NCBI RefSeq assembly: GCF_014649495.1
Contig: NZ_BMTD01000001.1
Location: 372,001-436,000 of the forward strand
Source: Streptomyces filipinensis
Lineage (GTDB): Bacteria; Actinomycetota; Actinomycetes; Streptomycetales; Streptomycetaceae
Direction of reading: 5' to 3'
Length of the DNA: 64,000 nt
Of the stretch, positions 17,541-25,883 are shown in pieces. The notes below the pieces were generated by a model. The model searched no databases and was not told where the DNA came from. It saw nothing but the letters and a program-made list of their open reading frames with translations. The position numbers were made by a program, and so were the translations under genes. Within the stretch, counting starts at the first letter, position 1. The number at the start of each line of letters is the position of its first letter.

Positions 17541-18596
17541 TCAGTCGCCGCTGCCGCAGCTGGTGAAGGTGTCGCTGGTCTGCGCGAGGTAGATGCTGGC
17601 GCCGCCCTGGCCGTCGGTGCGCAGCGGGACCGTCAGGGTGTCGTCGGCGGTCCAGGCGTAGCCGTTCACGTCGAACGTCCAGGTGCCGGTGACGTTGGTC
17701 GCCAGCTCCGACAGGGCGACCCAGCCGTACTGCCGCGGCGGCACGGTGACGGTGAGGCTGTTGCCGAGGTCCTCCACGAGGTTCTGCGAGACGCTGCCGG
17801 TGATCTGCTGGCTGACCTGGGCGGTGACCGGGGACGCCCCGCCGGCGCCGAGCGAGGCGCCGAAGGTGAAGCCGAGCGTGGAGGTCCAGCCGGTGTGCCT
17901 GGCCATGGTGAACGTCCACGGCACCGGCGCCGAGGTGCCGTTGTACCAGACCGGTGAGACGCACTTCTTCGGCAGCGGCGCCGCCGGGGCCTGGGACCGG
18001 GTGCGCCAGGAGCAGCTGGAGGTGTCCTTCACACAGCGTGCCGCCGCGTGGTCGACGGCCGCGGCGACGGCGGCGTCCTGGGCGCCGGCGGGCAGCCGCC
18101 ACTGCTGGGCCCGGGTGCCGTTGCAGTCGTAGGTGTCGGTCCACGCGTCGTCGTACCGGGCGTCGTACCAGACGTCCAGGCACTTGCTGTCGCGGGCGTT
18201 CCGGATCATGAAGGCGCCGGGGGTGCCGGTGACCGGCTGGAAGAACCAGCGTTCCGTGGTCCGGCCGTCACAGGGCTGCTGTCTGAGCGGCAGGCCGGCG
18301 TCCGCGCACTTGCCGGTGGCGTCGTTGACGAGGGTGAAGGAGCCGTCGGCGCCGGTGAGGTTCGCGCTCCAGCCCTGGTGGTGACCGGGGGCGGAGTTGG
18401 TGACGAGGAAGACGCCGTCGCCGGTGTTGCCGTTCTGGACGTCGAGGTTGCGGCCGTTGCTCGACGACGTCAGGGTCAGGCCCTTCAGCGTCGACGGGTC
18501 GGCGCCCGCCCCGGTCGCGGCGCTCGCGGGCCCTGCGGCGAGTCCCACGAGCGCCGCGATCGCGGCCAGGCCGGCTGCTGCTGTACGTCGGAACAC
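17541..18596 (-). CDS. Secreted protein: ricin-type lectin domain plus aerolysin-like (ETX/MTX2-type) domain
   Basis: 351 aa with a clear Sec signal peptide (MFRRTAAAGLAAIAALVGLA, cleavage near ASA-AT). Residues ~35-168 form a ricin-B-like beta-trefoil: CADAGLPLRQQPCDG, KCLDVWY and the QxW-type RAQQWRL. The second half has conserved cysteines (AARC, SSCSW, KKCVSP), then a Ser/Thr-rich strand region (TLGFTFGASLGAG, VSQQITGSVSQNL) and TVTVPPRQYGWVALSE. This resembles the insertion loop and rim of aerolysin/ETX-MTX2 beta-pore proteins. Start GTG at 18596 with GGGAAGGA upstream. Monocistronic, closed by an 18-bp hairpin. The lectin half is fairly sure; the pore-forming half is inference. An extracellular sugar-targeted binding protein or toxin is the likely role. 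Confidence 0.75.
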   Translation of the reverse strand: MFRRTAAAGLAAIAALVGLAAGPASAATGAGADPSTLKGLTLTSSSNGRNLDVQNGNTGDGVFLVTNSAPGHHQGWSANLTGADGSFTLVNDATGKCADAGLPLRQQPCDGRTTERWFFQPVTGTPGAFMIRNARDSKCLDVWYDARYDDAWTDTYDCNGTRAQQWRLPAGAQDAAVAAAVDHAAARCVKDTSSCSWRTRSQAPAAPLPKKCVSPVWYNGTSAPVPWTFTMARHTGWTSTLGFTFGASLGAGGASPVTAQVSQQITGSVSQNLVEDLGNSLTVTVPPRQYGWVALSELATNVTGTWTFDVNGYAWTADDTLTVPLRTDGQGGASIYLAQTSDTFTSCGSGD

Positions 18597-18705
18597 AGGC
18601 TGTCCTTCCCTTGGCGGTTGGTGCAGACCTGCGCGAAGCTAGCCGTCCCGGTTCGCGGACGGGACGGACTCCGGACGATCTTGTGCGCAAACCAGCTTCT
18701 TCCGG

Positions 18706-19704
18706 TCAGTGGTGCTTTCCGGACAGCTCCCAGTACCCGCGCGCCCGCTCCCGCGCCGTCGCTCCCGCGCCCAGCCGGTCCAGGCCCAGCAGGGCCGCGC
18801 CGAGGACCGGGCGCGCCGTCACCACACGGACGTCGGCCTTCGGGGCACGAGCCGCCAGCACGGCGCGGATGCCGTCGTCGAGCTGGGCGTGCCCGGCCGT
18901 CAGGACGCTGCCGCCGAGCAGGACCGGCGTCCGCTCGTCGAGCAGATCCAGGCGGGTCAGCGCCACCGTGGCCATCACCGCCACCTCCTCCGCGAGCCGG
19001 GCGACGATCGCGCGGGCCACCGCGTCGCCCCCGGCGGCCGTCGCGAAGAGCACCGGGGTCAGCTCGTGCCGGCGGTCGTGGTCGACGTGCTCCAGGTGCA
19101 GCGCCTCGATCAGCGCGTACATCGTCGGCAGGCCGAAGTGCGCGGGCAGGGTGCGGGCCAGGGCGGTCGGCCCGCCCCGGCCGTCCTCCGCGCGGGCCGC
19201 GTGCCACAGGGCCTCCTCGGCCAGCCCCCAGCCCCCGCCCCAGTCACCGGAGATACGGCCGATGGCCGGGAAGCGGGCGGTACGGCCGTCGGGGCGCATG
19301 CCGACGCAGTTGATGCCCGCTCCGCACACCACGGCCACCCCGCGCGGCTCGGCGACCCCCGCCCGCAGGATCGCGAAGGTGTCGTTGCGCACCTCCACCG
19401 ACGCCCCCCACCCGCGTTCCTCCAGCGCGGTCGCCAACCGCTGTTCCTCCACGGGCAGATCGGCGTTGGCCAGGCAGGCCGACACCTGTGCCACCGAGGT
19501 GACGCCCGCGTCCGCGAAGGCCCGCGTGACCGGCTCGGCCAGCACGTCCAGCGCCGCCGCCACCCCCACCGAGGGCGGCCGGAAGCCGCCGCCGCGGGCC
19601 GTGGCCAGGACGTCCCCGGCGGTGGTGACCACGGCCACGTCGGTCTTGCTGTTGCCCGCGTCCACCGCGAGGACACTGCCGGGCTCGGATGCGGTCAGGC
19701 CCAC
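18706..19704 (-). CDS. BadF/BadG-family ATPase, probable N-acetylglucosamine (or hexosamine) kinase
   Basis: 332 aa, one actin-like kinase fold. LAVDAGNSKTDVAVV (residues ~10-25) is the phosphate-1 loop. AVVCGAGINCVG and GRISGDWGGGWGLAEEAL are the phosphate-2 and sugar-binding regions. LLGGSVLTAG is the adenosine motif. The BadF/BcrA group includes GlcNAc kinases that phosphorylate the C6 hydroxyl in the cytoplasm. The GTG at 19704 overlaps the GH4 gene end by 10 bases, so the pair is translationally coupled. It is the last gene of the ROK-ABC-GH4 operon. The exact sugar is not fixed by the sequence. Confidence 0.85.
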   Translation of the reverse strand: MGLTASEPGSVLAVDAGNSKTDVAVVTTAGDVLATARGGGFRPPSVGVAAALDVLAEPVTRAFADAGVTSVAQVSACLANADLPVEEQRLATALEERGWGASVEVRNDTFAILRAGVAEPRGVAVVCGAGINCVGMRPDGRTARFPAIGRISGDWGGGWGLAEEALWHAARAEDGRGGPTALARTLPAHFGLPTMYALIEALHLEHVDHDRRHELTPVLFATAAGGDAVARAIVARLAEEVAVMATVALTRLDLLDERTPVLLGGSVLTAGHAQLDDGIRAVLAARAPKADVRVVTARPVLGAALLGLDRLGAGATARERARGYWELSGKHH

Positions 19705-20960
19705 GCGAGGTACTCCCGGTTGTGAGCGATCAACTGGTCGGTGAGGGTGTCGGCGTAGGCGTACTGGCCGATCAGCGGGTGGGCGAGCAGGGCGCGGAAG
19801 ACGCGGTCGCGTCCGCCGCGCAGCGCCGCCTCCAGGGCCAGGTCCTCGTACGCCGTGACGTTCGCGATCAGACCGGCGAACAGCGGGTCCGGCTCGGGTA
19901 CCGGCAGCGGGGCGGGGCCCTTCGGGCCGACCGCCGCCTGCACCTCGATCACCGCGTCGTCGGGCAGGAAGGGCAGCGTGCCCCGGTTGGCGGCGTTCAC
20001 CACCTGGTACGGGCTGCCACCCCCGCCGAGCAGCGCCGCCGCCAGGTCCACGGCCGCCTCCGAGTAGTAGGCGCCGCCCCGTCGGGCGAGCAGCGCCGGC
20101 TTCTCGTCCAGGGCCGGGTCGCCGTACATCCGCAGCAGCTCCCGCTCCATGGCGGCCACTTCGGCGGCGCGGGAGGGCTTGCCGCGCAGTTCCCGTACGA
20201 CCTCGTCGTGGGCGTAGTAGTAGCGCAGGTAGTAGGAGGGGACCACGCCCAGGCGGTCCAGCAGGGGGCGCGGCAGCCGGAGGTCGTCGGCGATGGCGTC
20301 GCCGTGCTCGGCCAGGAGCCCGGGCAGGACGTTCGCCCCCTCCGGGCCGCCCAGCCGCACTCCCGTCTCCCAGGTGAGGTGGTTGAGGCCGACGTGGGCG
20401 AGGTGCACCTCGGCCGGGGCCACGCCGAGCAGGCCCGCGAACTTCCGCTGGAAGCCGATCGCCACGTTGCACAGGCCGATCGCCCGGTGCCCGGCCTGCA
20501 GCAGGGCGCGGGTGACGATGCCGACCGGGTTGGTGAAGTCGATGATCCACGCGCGCGGGTTGGCGCGGCGCACCCGCTCGGCGATGCCGAGGACGACCGG
20601 GACCGTGCGCAGCGCCTTGGCCAGCCCGCCCGCGCCGGTGGTCTCCTGGCCGACGCAGCCGCACTCCAGCGGCCAGGTCTCGTCCTGCTGGCGGGCCGCC
20701 TGCCCGCCGACTCGCAGCTGGAGGAGCACGGCGTCGGCACCGTCGACGCCCGCGTCCAGGTCGGCGGTGGTGACGATCCGGCCGGTGTGGCCCTGCCTGG
20801 CGAAGATCCGCCGGGCCAGGCCGCCGACCAGTTCCAGGCGGTCGGCGGCCGGGTCCACGAGGACGAGTTCCTCCAGGGGCAGGGTGTCGCTGAGGCGGGC
20901 GAAGCCGTCGATGAGTTCGGGGGTGTAGGTCGAGCCTCCGCCGACCACGGTGAGTTTCAT
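19695..20960 (-). CDS. Glycoside hydrolase family 4 (6-phospho-beta-glucosidase type)
   Basis: 421 aa, typical GH4 size. The N-terminus LTVVGGGSTYTPELI is the NAD+-binding Rossmann motif. FTNPVGIVTRAL and IGLCNVAIG carry the metal-ligand Cys and neighbouring residues; HVGLNHLTWE supplies the metal-binding His. GH4 enzymes cleave 6-phospho-glycosides by a redox mechanism needing NAD+ and Mn2+. The substrate must therefore be phosphorylated first; no PTS is in the operon but a sugar kinase is the next gene. It starts 7 bases after the permease stop. ATG at 20960. Confidence 0.92.
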   Translation of the reverse strand: MKLTVVGGGSTYTPELIDGFARLSDTLPLEELVLVDPAADRLELVGGLARRIFARQGHTGRIVTTADLDAGVDGADAVLLQLRVGGQAARQQDETWPLECGCVGQETTGAGGLAKALRTVPVVLGIAERVRRANPRAWIIDFTNPVGIVTRALLQAGHRAIGLCNVAIGFQRKFAGLLGVAPAEVHLAHVGLNHLTWETGVRLGGPEGANVLPGLLAEHGDAIADDLRLPRPLLDRLGVVPSYYLRYYYAHDEVVRELRGKPSRAAEVAAMERELLRMYGDPALDEKPALLARRGGAYYSEAAVDLAAALLGGGGSPYQVVNAANRGTLPFLPDDAVIEVQAAVGPKGPAPLPVPEPDPLFAGLIANVTAYEDLALEAALRGGRDRVFRALLAHPLIGQYAYADTLTDQLIAHNREYLAWA

Positions 20961-20967
20961 GTACGGG

Positions 20968-21864
20968 TTAACCCTTCACTCCGGTGAGCGTGACGCCTTC
21001 GACGAACGCCTTCTGGGCGAAGAAGAACACGAGGATCACGGGGGCCATGACCAGCACGGTCGCGGCCATGGTGAGGTTCCAGTCGGTGTGGTGGGCGCCC
21101 TTGAAGGACTCCAGGCCGTAGGACAGGGTCCAGGCGCCGGGGTTCTCGGACGCGTAGATCTGCGGACCGAAGTAGTCGTTCCAGGCGTAGAAGAACTGGA
21201 AGAGGGCGACGGCCGCGATGCCCGGGCGGGCCATCGGCAGGACGACCTTCAGCAGGGTTCCGAGGTCGCCGCAGCCGTCGACCCTCGCCGCGTCCAGGTA
21301 CTCGTTCGGGATCGTCATCAGGAACTGGCGCAGCAGGAAGATGGAGAAGGCGTCGCCGAACGCCATCGGGATCATCAGCGGCCACAGCGTGCCGGACAGG
21401 TCGAGCTGCTTCGCCCAGAACAGGTACATCGGGATGACGACCACCTGCGGGGGCAGCATCATCATCGAGATCACCAGCATGAGCGACAGGTCGCGGCCCC
21501 GGAAGCGGAACTTGGCGAGGGCGTACGCCACGGGGACGGACGACACCACGGTCAGGGCCGTGCCGAGGCCCGCGTAGACCAGGGTGTTCCTCCACCAGGT
21601 CAGGAAGCCGGGCGTGTCGAACACCTTCGCGTAGTTGCCCCACTCCCACGTGTGCGGGACCAGATCCCGGCTGAGCGCCTGGGTGTCGCTCATCAGCGAG
21701 GTGAGGAACACGAACACGAAGGGCAGGGTGAAGAACAGCGCGGCGGCGACGCCGAGCGAGTGGAGCGCGATCCACTCCAGCAGGGCCCGGCGCCGGGCTG
21801 TGCGCTCGGCGCCGGAGACGAGCGGGGGCGCCGGCTTCACCGGCTGGTCCAGTACCTGGGTCAT
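20968..21864 (-). CDS. Carbohydrate ABC transporter permease, MalG type
   Basis: 298 aa with six predicted membrane helices. Helix 1 is LGVAALFFTLPFVFVFL near residues 35-55. The conserved cytoplasmic EAA loop reads EYLDAARVDGCGDLGTLLKV, followed by PMARPGIAAVAL, which contacts the shared ATPase. The C-terminus FVEGVTLTGVKG is the usual ending of MalG-like sugar permeases. It sits directly after the MalF-type permease (2 bases). No ATPase is encoded in the operon, so it probably uses the general MsiK-type ATPase of Streptomyces, which is established for sugar importers in the genus. Confidence 0.93.
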   Translation of the reverse strand: MTQVLDQPVKPAPPLVSGAERTARRRALLEWIALHSLGVAAALFFTLPFVFVFLTSLMSDTQALSRDLVPHTWEWGNYAKVFDTPGFLTWWRNTLVYAGLGTALTVVSSVPVAYALAKFRFRGRDLSLMLVISMMMLPPQVVVIPMYLFWAKQLDLSGTLWPLMIPMAFGDAFSIFLLRQFLMTIPNEYLDAARVDGCGDLGTLLKVVLPMARPGIAAVALFQFFYAWNDYFGPQIYASENPGAWTLSYGLESFKGAHHTDWNLTMAATVLVMAPVILVFFFAQKAFVEGVTLTGVKG

Positions 21865-21866
21865 GG

Positions 21867-22808
21867 TCAGTCACCTGCCTGGATGAGGCCGCCCCGGCGC
21901 CGCATCAGCAGTGCGGTGAACGCCGTCGACAGGGCGAAGAGCACCAGGGCCACGACGCACGCGGATCCGTAGTCGAAGCGCTGGAAGCCGAGGTTGTAGA
22001 CGAGCTGGGGGAGGGTGAGCGTGGACTTGTCGGGGTAGCCGGGCTCGAACTGGGTGCCCGCGCCCTGGATCACGCCCGAGGCGACCTTCCCGGCGATCAG
22101 GGGCTGCGTGTAGTACTGCATCGTCTGGATCACGCCGGTGACGACGGCGAACATCACGATCGGGGCGATGTTCGGGAGCGTGACGTACCGGAAGCGCTGC
22201 CAGGCCGACGCGCCGTCCAGTTGGGCGGCCTCGTACTGCTCGGCCGGCACGTCCAGCAGCGCGGCCATGAAGATGACCATCAGGTCGCCGATGCCCCACA
22301 GGGCCAGCAGGGTCAGGGCCGGCTTGGACCAGGCGGGGTCGTTGAACCAGCCCGGCGCCGGGACGCCGGCCTTCTCCAGGATCGAGTTGACCGGCCCGGT
22401 ACCGGGGTTGAGCAGGAAGGCGAAGGCCATGGTCGCGGCGACCGGCGGGGCCAGGTACGGCAGGTAGAACAGGGTGCGGAAGAGCCCCGTACCGGTCTTG
22501 ATCTTCGTGATGAGCAGGCCGACACCGAGCCCGAAGACCACCCGGAGGGTCACCATCACCAGCACCAGCCACAGCGTGTTGCGCAGGGCGGGCCAGAACA
22601 GGGGGTAGTGCTCGAAGACGTACGCCCAGTTCTTCCCGCCGCTCCACGTCGGTGGCCGGAAGCCGTCGTAGTGCATGAAGGAGAAATAGACCGTCGAGAT
22701 CAGCGGATAGGCGAAGAAGACCGCGAAGCCGATGAGCCACGGCGACATGAAGGCGAGGGTGCGCAGGGCCGAGCGCCGGCGTTTCGACGCGAGGGTGAGG
22801 GCGCTCAT
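21867..22808 (-). CDS. Carbohydrate ABC transporter permease, MalF type
   Basis: 313 aa, six helices, beginning after a basic N-terminus (SKRRRSALRTLAFMSPWLIG). The EAA loop reads EQYEAAQLDGASAWQRFRYV, then LPNIAPIVMFAVV. It forms the membrane pore together with the MalG-type protein. Its ATG at 22808 shares one base with the stop codon of the binding-protein gene, showing translational coupling. Confidence 0.93.
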   Translation of the reverse strand: MSALTLASKRRRSALRTLAFMSPWLIGFAVFFAYPLISTVYFSFMHYDGFRPPTWSGGKNWAYVFEHYPLFWPALRNTLWLVLVMVTLRVVFGLGVGLLITKIKTGTGLFRTLFYLPYLAPPVAATMAFAFLLNPGTGPVNSILEKAGVPAPGWFNDPAWSKPALTLLALWGIGDLMVIFMAALLDVPAEQYEAAQLDGASAWQRFRYVTLPNIAPIVMFAVVTGVIQTMQYYTQPLIAGKVASGVIQGAGTQFEPGYPDKSTLTLPQLVYNLGFQRFDYGSACVVALVLFALSTAFTALLMRRRGGLIQAGD

Positions 22809-24151
22809 CACCGCGCCTGCGCGATGTCCGTGTCGATCTGGGCGGCCGCCTTCTCCAGGCCGGCCCTCAGATCGGTGACCTTGCCGCTCTCGTAGTCGTA
22901 GCCGAGCTGCTGGATCGTCACCAGGTACTGGCCGCCGTTGACGGAGGCGGGGGAGGTGGTGGAGTCCGGGTCGGCGGCGATGTCGAGGAAGGTCTTGAAG
23001 CGCGGGTCGTACGTCAGCTTCGGGGACTTCAGGGCCGCCAGGGTGGAGGGCACGTTGTGGATGTCGTTGGCGAATCCGACCACGGCATCGGTGTTCGTGG
23101 TGATGTACCTGACGAATTCCCAGGCCGCGTTCTGCTTGTGGCTGTTCGCGGCGATACCCGCGACGGTGCCGGTGATGTAGCCCTTGCCGTAGCGGGCGGC
23201 CTGGTCGTCCGGGACGGGCAGCGGGGCCACCCCGATCTCGAACTTGGGCTTGGCCTCCTTCGCCATCCCGAGCCGCCACTCGCCGTCGAGCTGCATGGCG
23301 ACCTGGCCGGTGTGGAAGGGGTGTTTGGGGCCCCACTCGTCGCCGAGCGTGGCCCGGAACCTCTCCAGCCTCTGGAATCCGCCGAGCTCGTCCACGAGCT
23401 TCTTCTGCAGTGTGAAGCCTTTTTCGAACGCCGGGTCCGAGGCCACGTTCGACTTGCCGTTCTTGTCGAAGTAGGTCGGCGAGAACTGCCCCAAGTAGTG
23501 CTCGGTGGTCGATTCCCAGCCGTGGTAGTCCGGCATGAAACCGAGCTGCCGGTAGCCGTCGCCCTGCGGGACCGTCAGCTTCTTCGCGTCCGCCTCGAAC
23601 TCGGACCAGGTCTTCGGCGGGTTCCTGATACCGGCCTTCGCGAACGCCGTCTTGTTGTAGTAGAGCCCGTACGCGTCCCCGAGCAGCGGCGCCGTGCAGC
23701 GGCTTCCGCCGAACTGGGTGTACTCGTTCATCGGCTTCGGGAACGTCGTCCCCGGGTCGATGCCCGACTTCCTGAAGAAGGGGTTGAGGTCGACCAGCGC
23801 ACCGGAGGAACAGAACTTGCCCACGTTGTTGGTGGTGAAGGAGGAGATCACATCCGGCGCCTTGCCGCCCCCCGACCGCAGCGCCTGGTTGATCTTGTCG
23901 TCGGTCATGTTGCCGACGACGTTCACGTGGATGTTGGGGTGTGCCTTCTCGAAACCGTCGACCAGCGACCTGACGGCCCGCACCTCGTTCGGCGCGCTCC
24001 AGGCGTGCCAGAAGTTGATCGTCGTGTCCTTCGAGGCGTCGTCGGTGGCACCCGAGCCCGTCTGCCCGGTGCAGGCGGTGGCGCACAGGGCGAGGGACGC
24101 AGTCAGGGCAAAAGCCGCTTTCCGGGCAGTGGAAGGTATGACTTCGGGCAT
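22808..24151 (-). CDS. Extracellular sugar-binding lipoprotein of the ABC importer
   Basis: 447 aa, family 1 solute-binding protein. The signal peptide ends in a lipobox-like LCATAC (Cys near residue 27), so it is probably lipid anchored outside the membrane. Family landmarks include TINFWHAWSAPNEVRAV, LVDGFEKAHPNIHVNVV, VAMQLDGEW and GYITGTVAGIAANSHK. ATG at 24151, preceded by GGGAGA. The ROK regulator gene ends 47 bases upstream. With two permeases and intracellular GH4 and kinase genes downstream, it probably captures an oligosaccharide; the identity cannot be read from the sequence. Confidence 0.92.
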   Translation of the reverse strand: MPEVIPSTARKAAFALTASLALCATACTGQTGSGATDDASKDTTINFWHAWSAPNEVRAVRSLVDGFEKAHPNIHVNVVGNMTDDKINQALRSGGGKAPDVISSFTTNNVGKFCSSGALVDLNPFFRKSGIDPGTTFPKPMNEYTQFGGSRCTAPLLGDAYGLYYNKTAFAKAGIRNPPKTWSEFEADAKKLTVPQGDGYRQLGFMPDYHGWESTTEHYLGQFSPTYFDKNGKSNVASDPAFEKGFTLQKKLVDELGGFQRLERFRATLGDEWGPKHPFHTGQVAMQLDGEWRLGMAKEAKPKFEIGVAPLPVPDDQAARYGKGYITGTVAGIAANSHKQNAAWEFVRYITTNTDAVVGFANDIHNVPSTLAALKSPKLTYDPRFKTFLDIAADPDSTTSPASVNGGQYLVTIQQLGYDYESGKVTDLRAGLEKAAAQIDTDIAQAR

Positions 24152-24198
24152 GGCGAGGTCTCCCAGGGGGCGGAGTGGGTGAGAGAGGGCGGGGCGCT

Positions 24199-25422
24199 CT
24201 AGCGCGAGGTGTCGAAGACCTCGTCGCGGGTGGCGACGAGCGCGGACTCCAACGCGCCGCGCAGGACGGGGTGTTCGTGGACGTCGCCGACGAGCAGCCG
24301 GGGGCGGGCCGCGGCGAGTTCCTCCAGCTCGGCCTGGACGAGGCCGCGCAGCACCTCGCCGCCGGCCGTCAGGGCGGCGCCGCTGAGGACGACGAGTTCG
24401 GGGTCGAGGACGGAGACGAGCGAGGCGAGGCCGGTGGCGAGCCGGGTCGCGTAGGCCCGCAGCAGTTCCCGGTAGGGGCCGCTCGCATGGTCGGCGGCAC
24501 GGGCGACGAGTTCGGCGGCGACCTCGGTGTGCGGCCCCGGCGGCACGTCCTCGATGCCGAGTTCCCGGGCCAGCTTCGGTACGGCCTGGGAGCCGGCCAG
24601 CTCCTGGTAGCCGCCGCTGTTGGCCTTGGCCACCTGGCGCACCAGAGGTGTGCCCGGCACCGGCAGGAAGCCGACCTCGCCGGCGCCGCCGGTCCAGCCG
24701 CGGTGCAGCCGGCCGCCGAGGACCAGGGCGGCGCCGAGGCCCTCCTCGCTCCACAGGAGCACGAAGTCCTCGTGGCCCCGGGCGGCTCCGAGCCGCTGTT
24801 CGGCGAGGGCGGCGAGGTTGACGTCGTTCTCGTACTCGACCGGCATCGGCAGGGCCGCGGCGAGTTCGTCGAGCAGGGTGGGGGAGTGCCAGCCGGGCAG
24901 ATGGGAGGCGTAACGCAGCCGCCCGGTGTTCGGGTCGAAGGCGCCCGGCGTGCCGATGACCAGCCGGTGCACGTCGGACCGGGCGAGCCCGGCGGCCTTC
25001 ACGGCGCCGTCGAGCGCGTCGGTGACCTGCCGTACGACGGGCTGCGCGGGGTGCCGCCCGGGTGTGGGCAGCTCGAACTCGCCCACCGTCCGGCCGGTGA
25101 TGTCGGCGACGGCGGCGCGGATGCGGTCGGGGGTGACGTCGAGCCCGGCGGCGTGGGCGACTGCGGGGTTGACGGCGTACAGCTGGGCGCTGGGGCCCGG
25201 CCGGCCCTCGCTGGTGCCGGTCACCCGGACCAGTCCGGCCGCCTCCAGCCGGGCCAGCAGCTGGGAGGCGGTGGGCTTGGACAGGCCGGTGAGCTTGCCG
25301 ATCCGGGTGCGCGAGAGCGGGCCGTGTTCCAGCAGGAGGTCGAGTGCGGCACGGTCGTTCATGGCGCGCAGCACGCGCGGGGTGCCCGGCGTACCGGCGG
25401 TTCCTGCCATGGAGTTCGACAC
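24199..25422 (-). CDS. ROK-family transcriptional regulator
   Basis: 407 aa. The N-terminal ~90 residues are a winged helix-turn-helix (RTRIGKLTGLSKPTASQLLA, helices 2-3). The rest is a ROK sugar-kinase-like domain with VIGTPGAFDP and LVLGGRLHRGW, but the ROK zinc motif CXCGXXGC is absent, its place being taken by NSGGYQELAGSQAV. Loss of the cysteines fits a regulator that binds sugar without catalysis. First gene of the sugar operon and probably autoregulatory: a perfect TAGGAAA/TTTCCTA palindrome lies 81 bases upstream of the start. The start may be GTG at 25422 or ATG at 25410; the GTG has a better purine-rich leader. Confidence 0.9.
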   Translation of the reverse strand: MSNSMAGTAGTPGTPRVLRAMNDRAALDLLLEHGPLSRTRIGKLTGLSKPTASQLLARLEAAGLVRVTGTSEGRPGPSAQLYAVNPAVAHAAGLDVTPDRIRAAVADITGRTVGEFELPTPGRHPAQPVVRQVTDALDGAVKAAGLARSDVHRLVIGTPGAFDPNTGRLRYASHLPGWHSPTLLDELAAALPMPVEYENDVNLAALAEQRLGAARGHEDFVLLWSEEGLGAALVLGGRLHRGWTGGAGEVGFLPVPGTPLVRQVAKANSGGYQELAGSQAVPKLARELGIEDVPPGPHTEVAAELVARAADHASGPYRELLRAYATRLATGLASLVSVLDPELVVLSGAALTAGGEVLRGLVQAELEELAAARPRLLVGDVHEHPVLRGALESALVATRDEVFDTSR

Positions 25423-25502
25423 CTGCCTTTCCAGCCACCCAGCTTTTCAGTGACCCGGGCGTGGCGTCCAGCCTTGATCACCGGCCGCGGGAAGATCACT
25501 GT

Positions 25503-25517
25503 TAGGAAAGTTTCCTA
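25503..25517. promoter_or_regulatory. Putative ROK operator (7-bp perfect palindrome)
   Basis: TAGGAAA, a central G, then TTTCCTA. It lies 81-95 bases upstream of the ROK gene start and, read leftward, extends to TTTCCTAACAGTGAT. This is the kind of A/T-rich palindrome seen before ROK regulator genes in Streptomyces. It stands out in a 72% GC background and probably overlaps the operon promoter. Confidence 0.65.
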
Positions 25518-25616
25518 TCGCGGTGCGAGGAACGTAAGCCCAGGACGAAGGGGGCGTCAATAGACAGCGGCCCCGAGGCGACGGAGTTGTTGTCCCGGGG
25601 CGGGGGCGTCGGAGGT

Positions 25617-25823
25617 TCAGTCGTCGAGGAAGGGGGTGGTGTCGAGGGTGGGGTAAGGGGCGGGGAGGGGGAGCGGGTCGCCGAGGGTCACCTTGGTGTC
25701 GGTGCCGTAGTACGCCTCGGTGGGGTCGTCACCAGGGAGGACCGGGTTCTCCTCGTCGCACTGATGCCAGGCTAAGCCCACGCCGGGCGCCCCGTGCAGA
25801 ACGATGGGGCACCCCGTGCGCAC
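25617..25823 (-). pseudogene. Possible C-terminal remnant of a Uma2-type (DUF820) nuclease
   Basis: A 68-codon leftward frame ends with YYGTDTKVTLGDPLPLPAPY and LDTTPFLDD. The pattern yG-x-plpLPaPy-x-LDT-x-xF resembles the last 30 residues of Uma2-family putative endonucleases, very common in Streptomyces. The first part of the frame runs through the terminator hairpin of the mscS gene and has no catalytic residues, so this would be a relic. The alternative is a random open frame. Confidence 0.35.
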
Positions 25824-25842
25824 CGCGCGCCGGGATGCCCCA
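25805..25842 (-). terminator. Hairpin downstream of the MscS gene
   Basis: Outer arms TGGGGCA (25805-25811) and TGCCCCA (25836-25842), with an imperfect CCCCG/CGGGA continuation inside. It begins 42 bases after the leftward stop at 25884. Confidence 0.5.
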
Positions 25843-25883
25843 CCTGTTCACTCGAACGTGTGTGCCGAACCGTTCCGCTGCTT

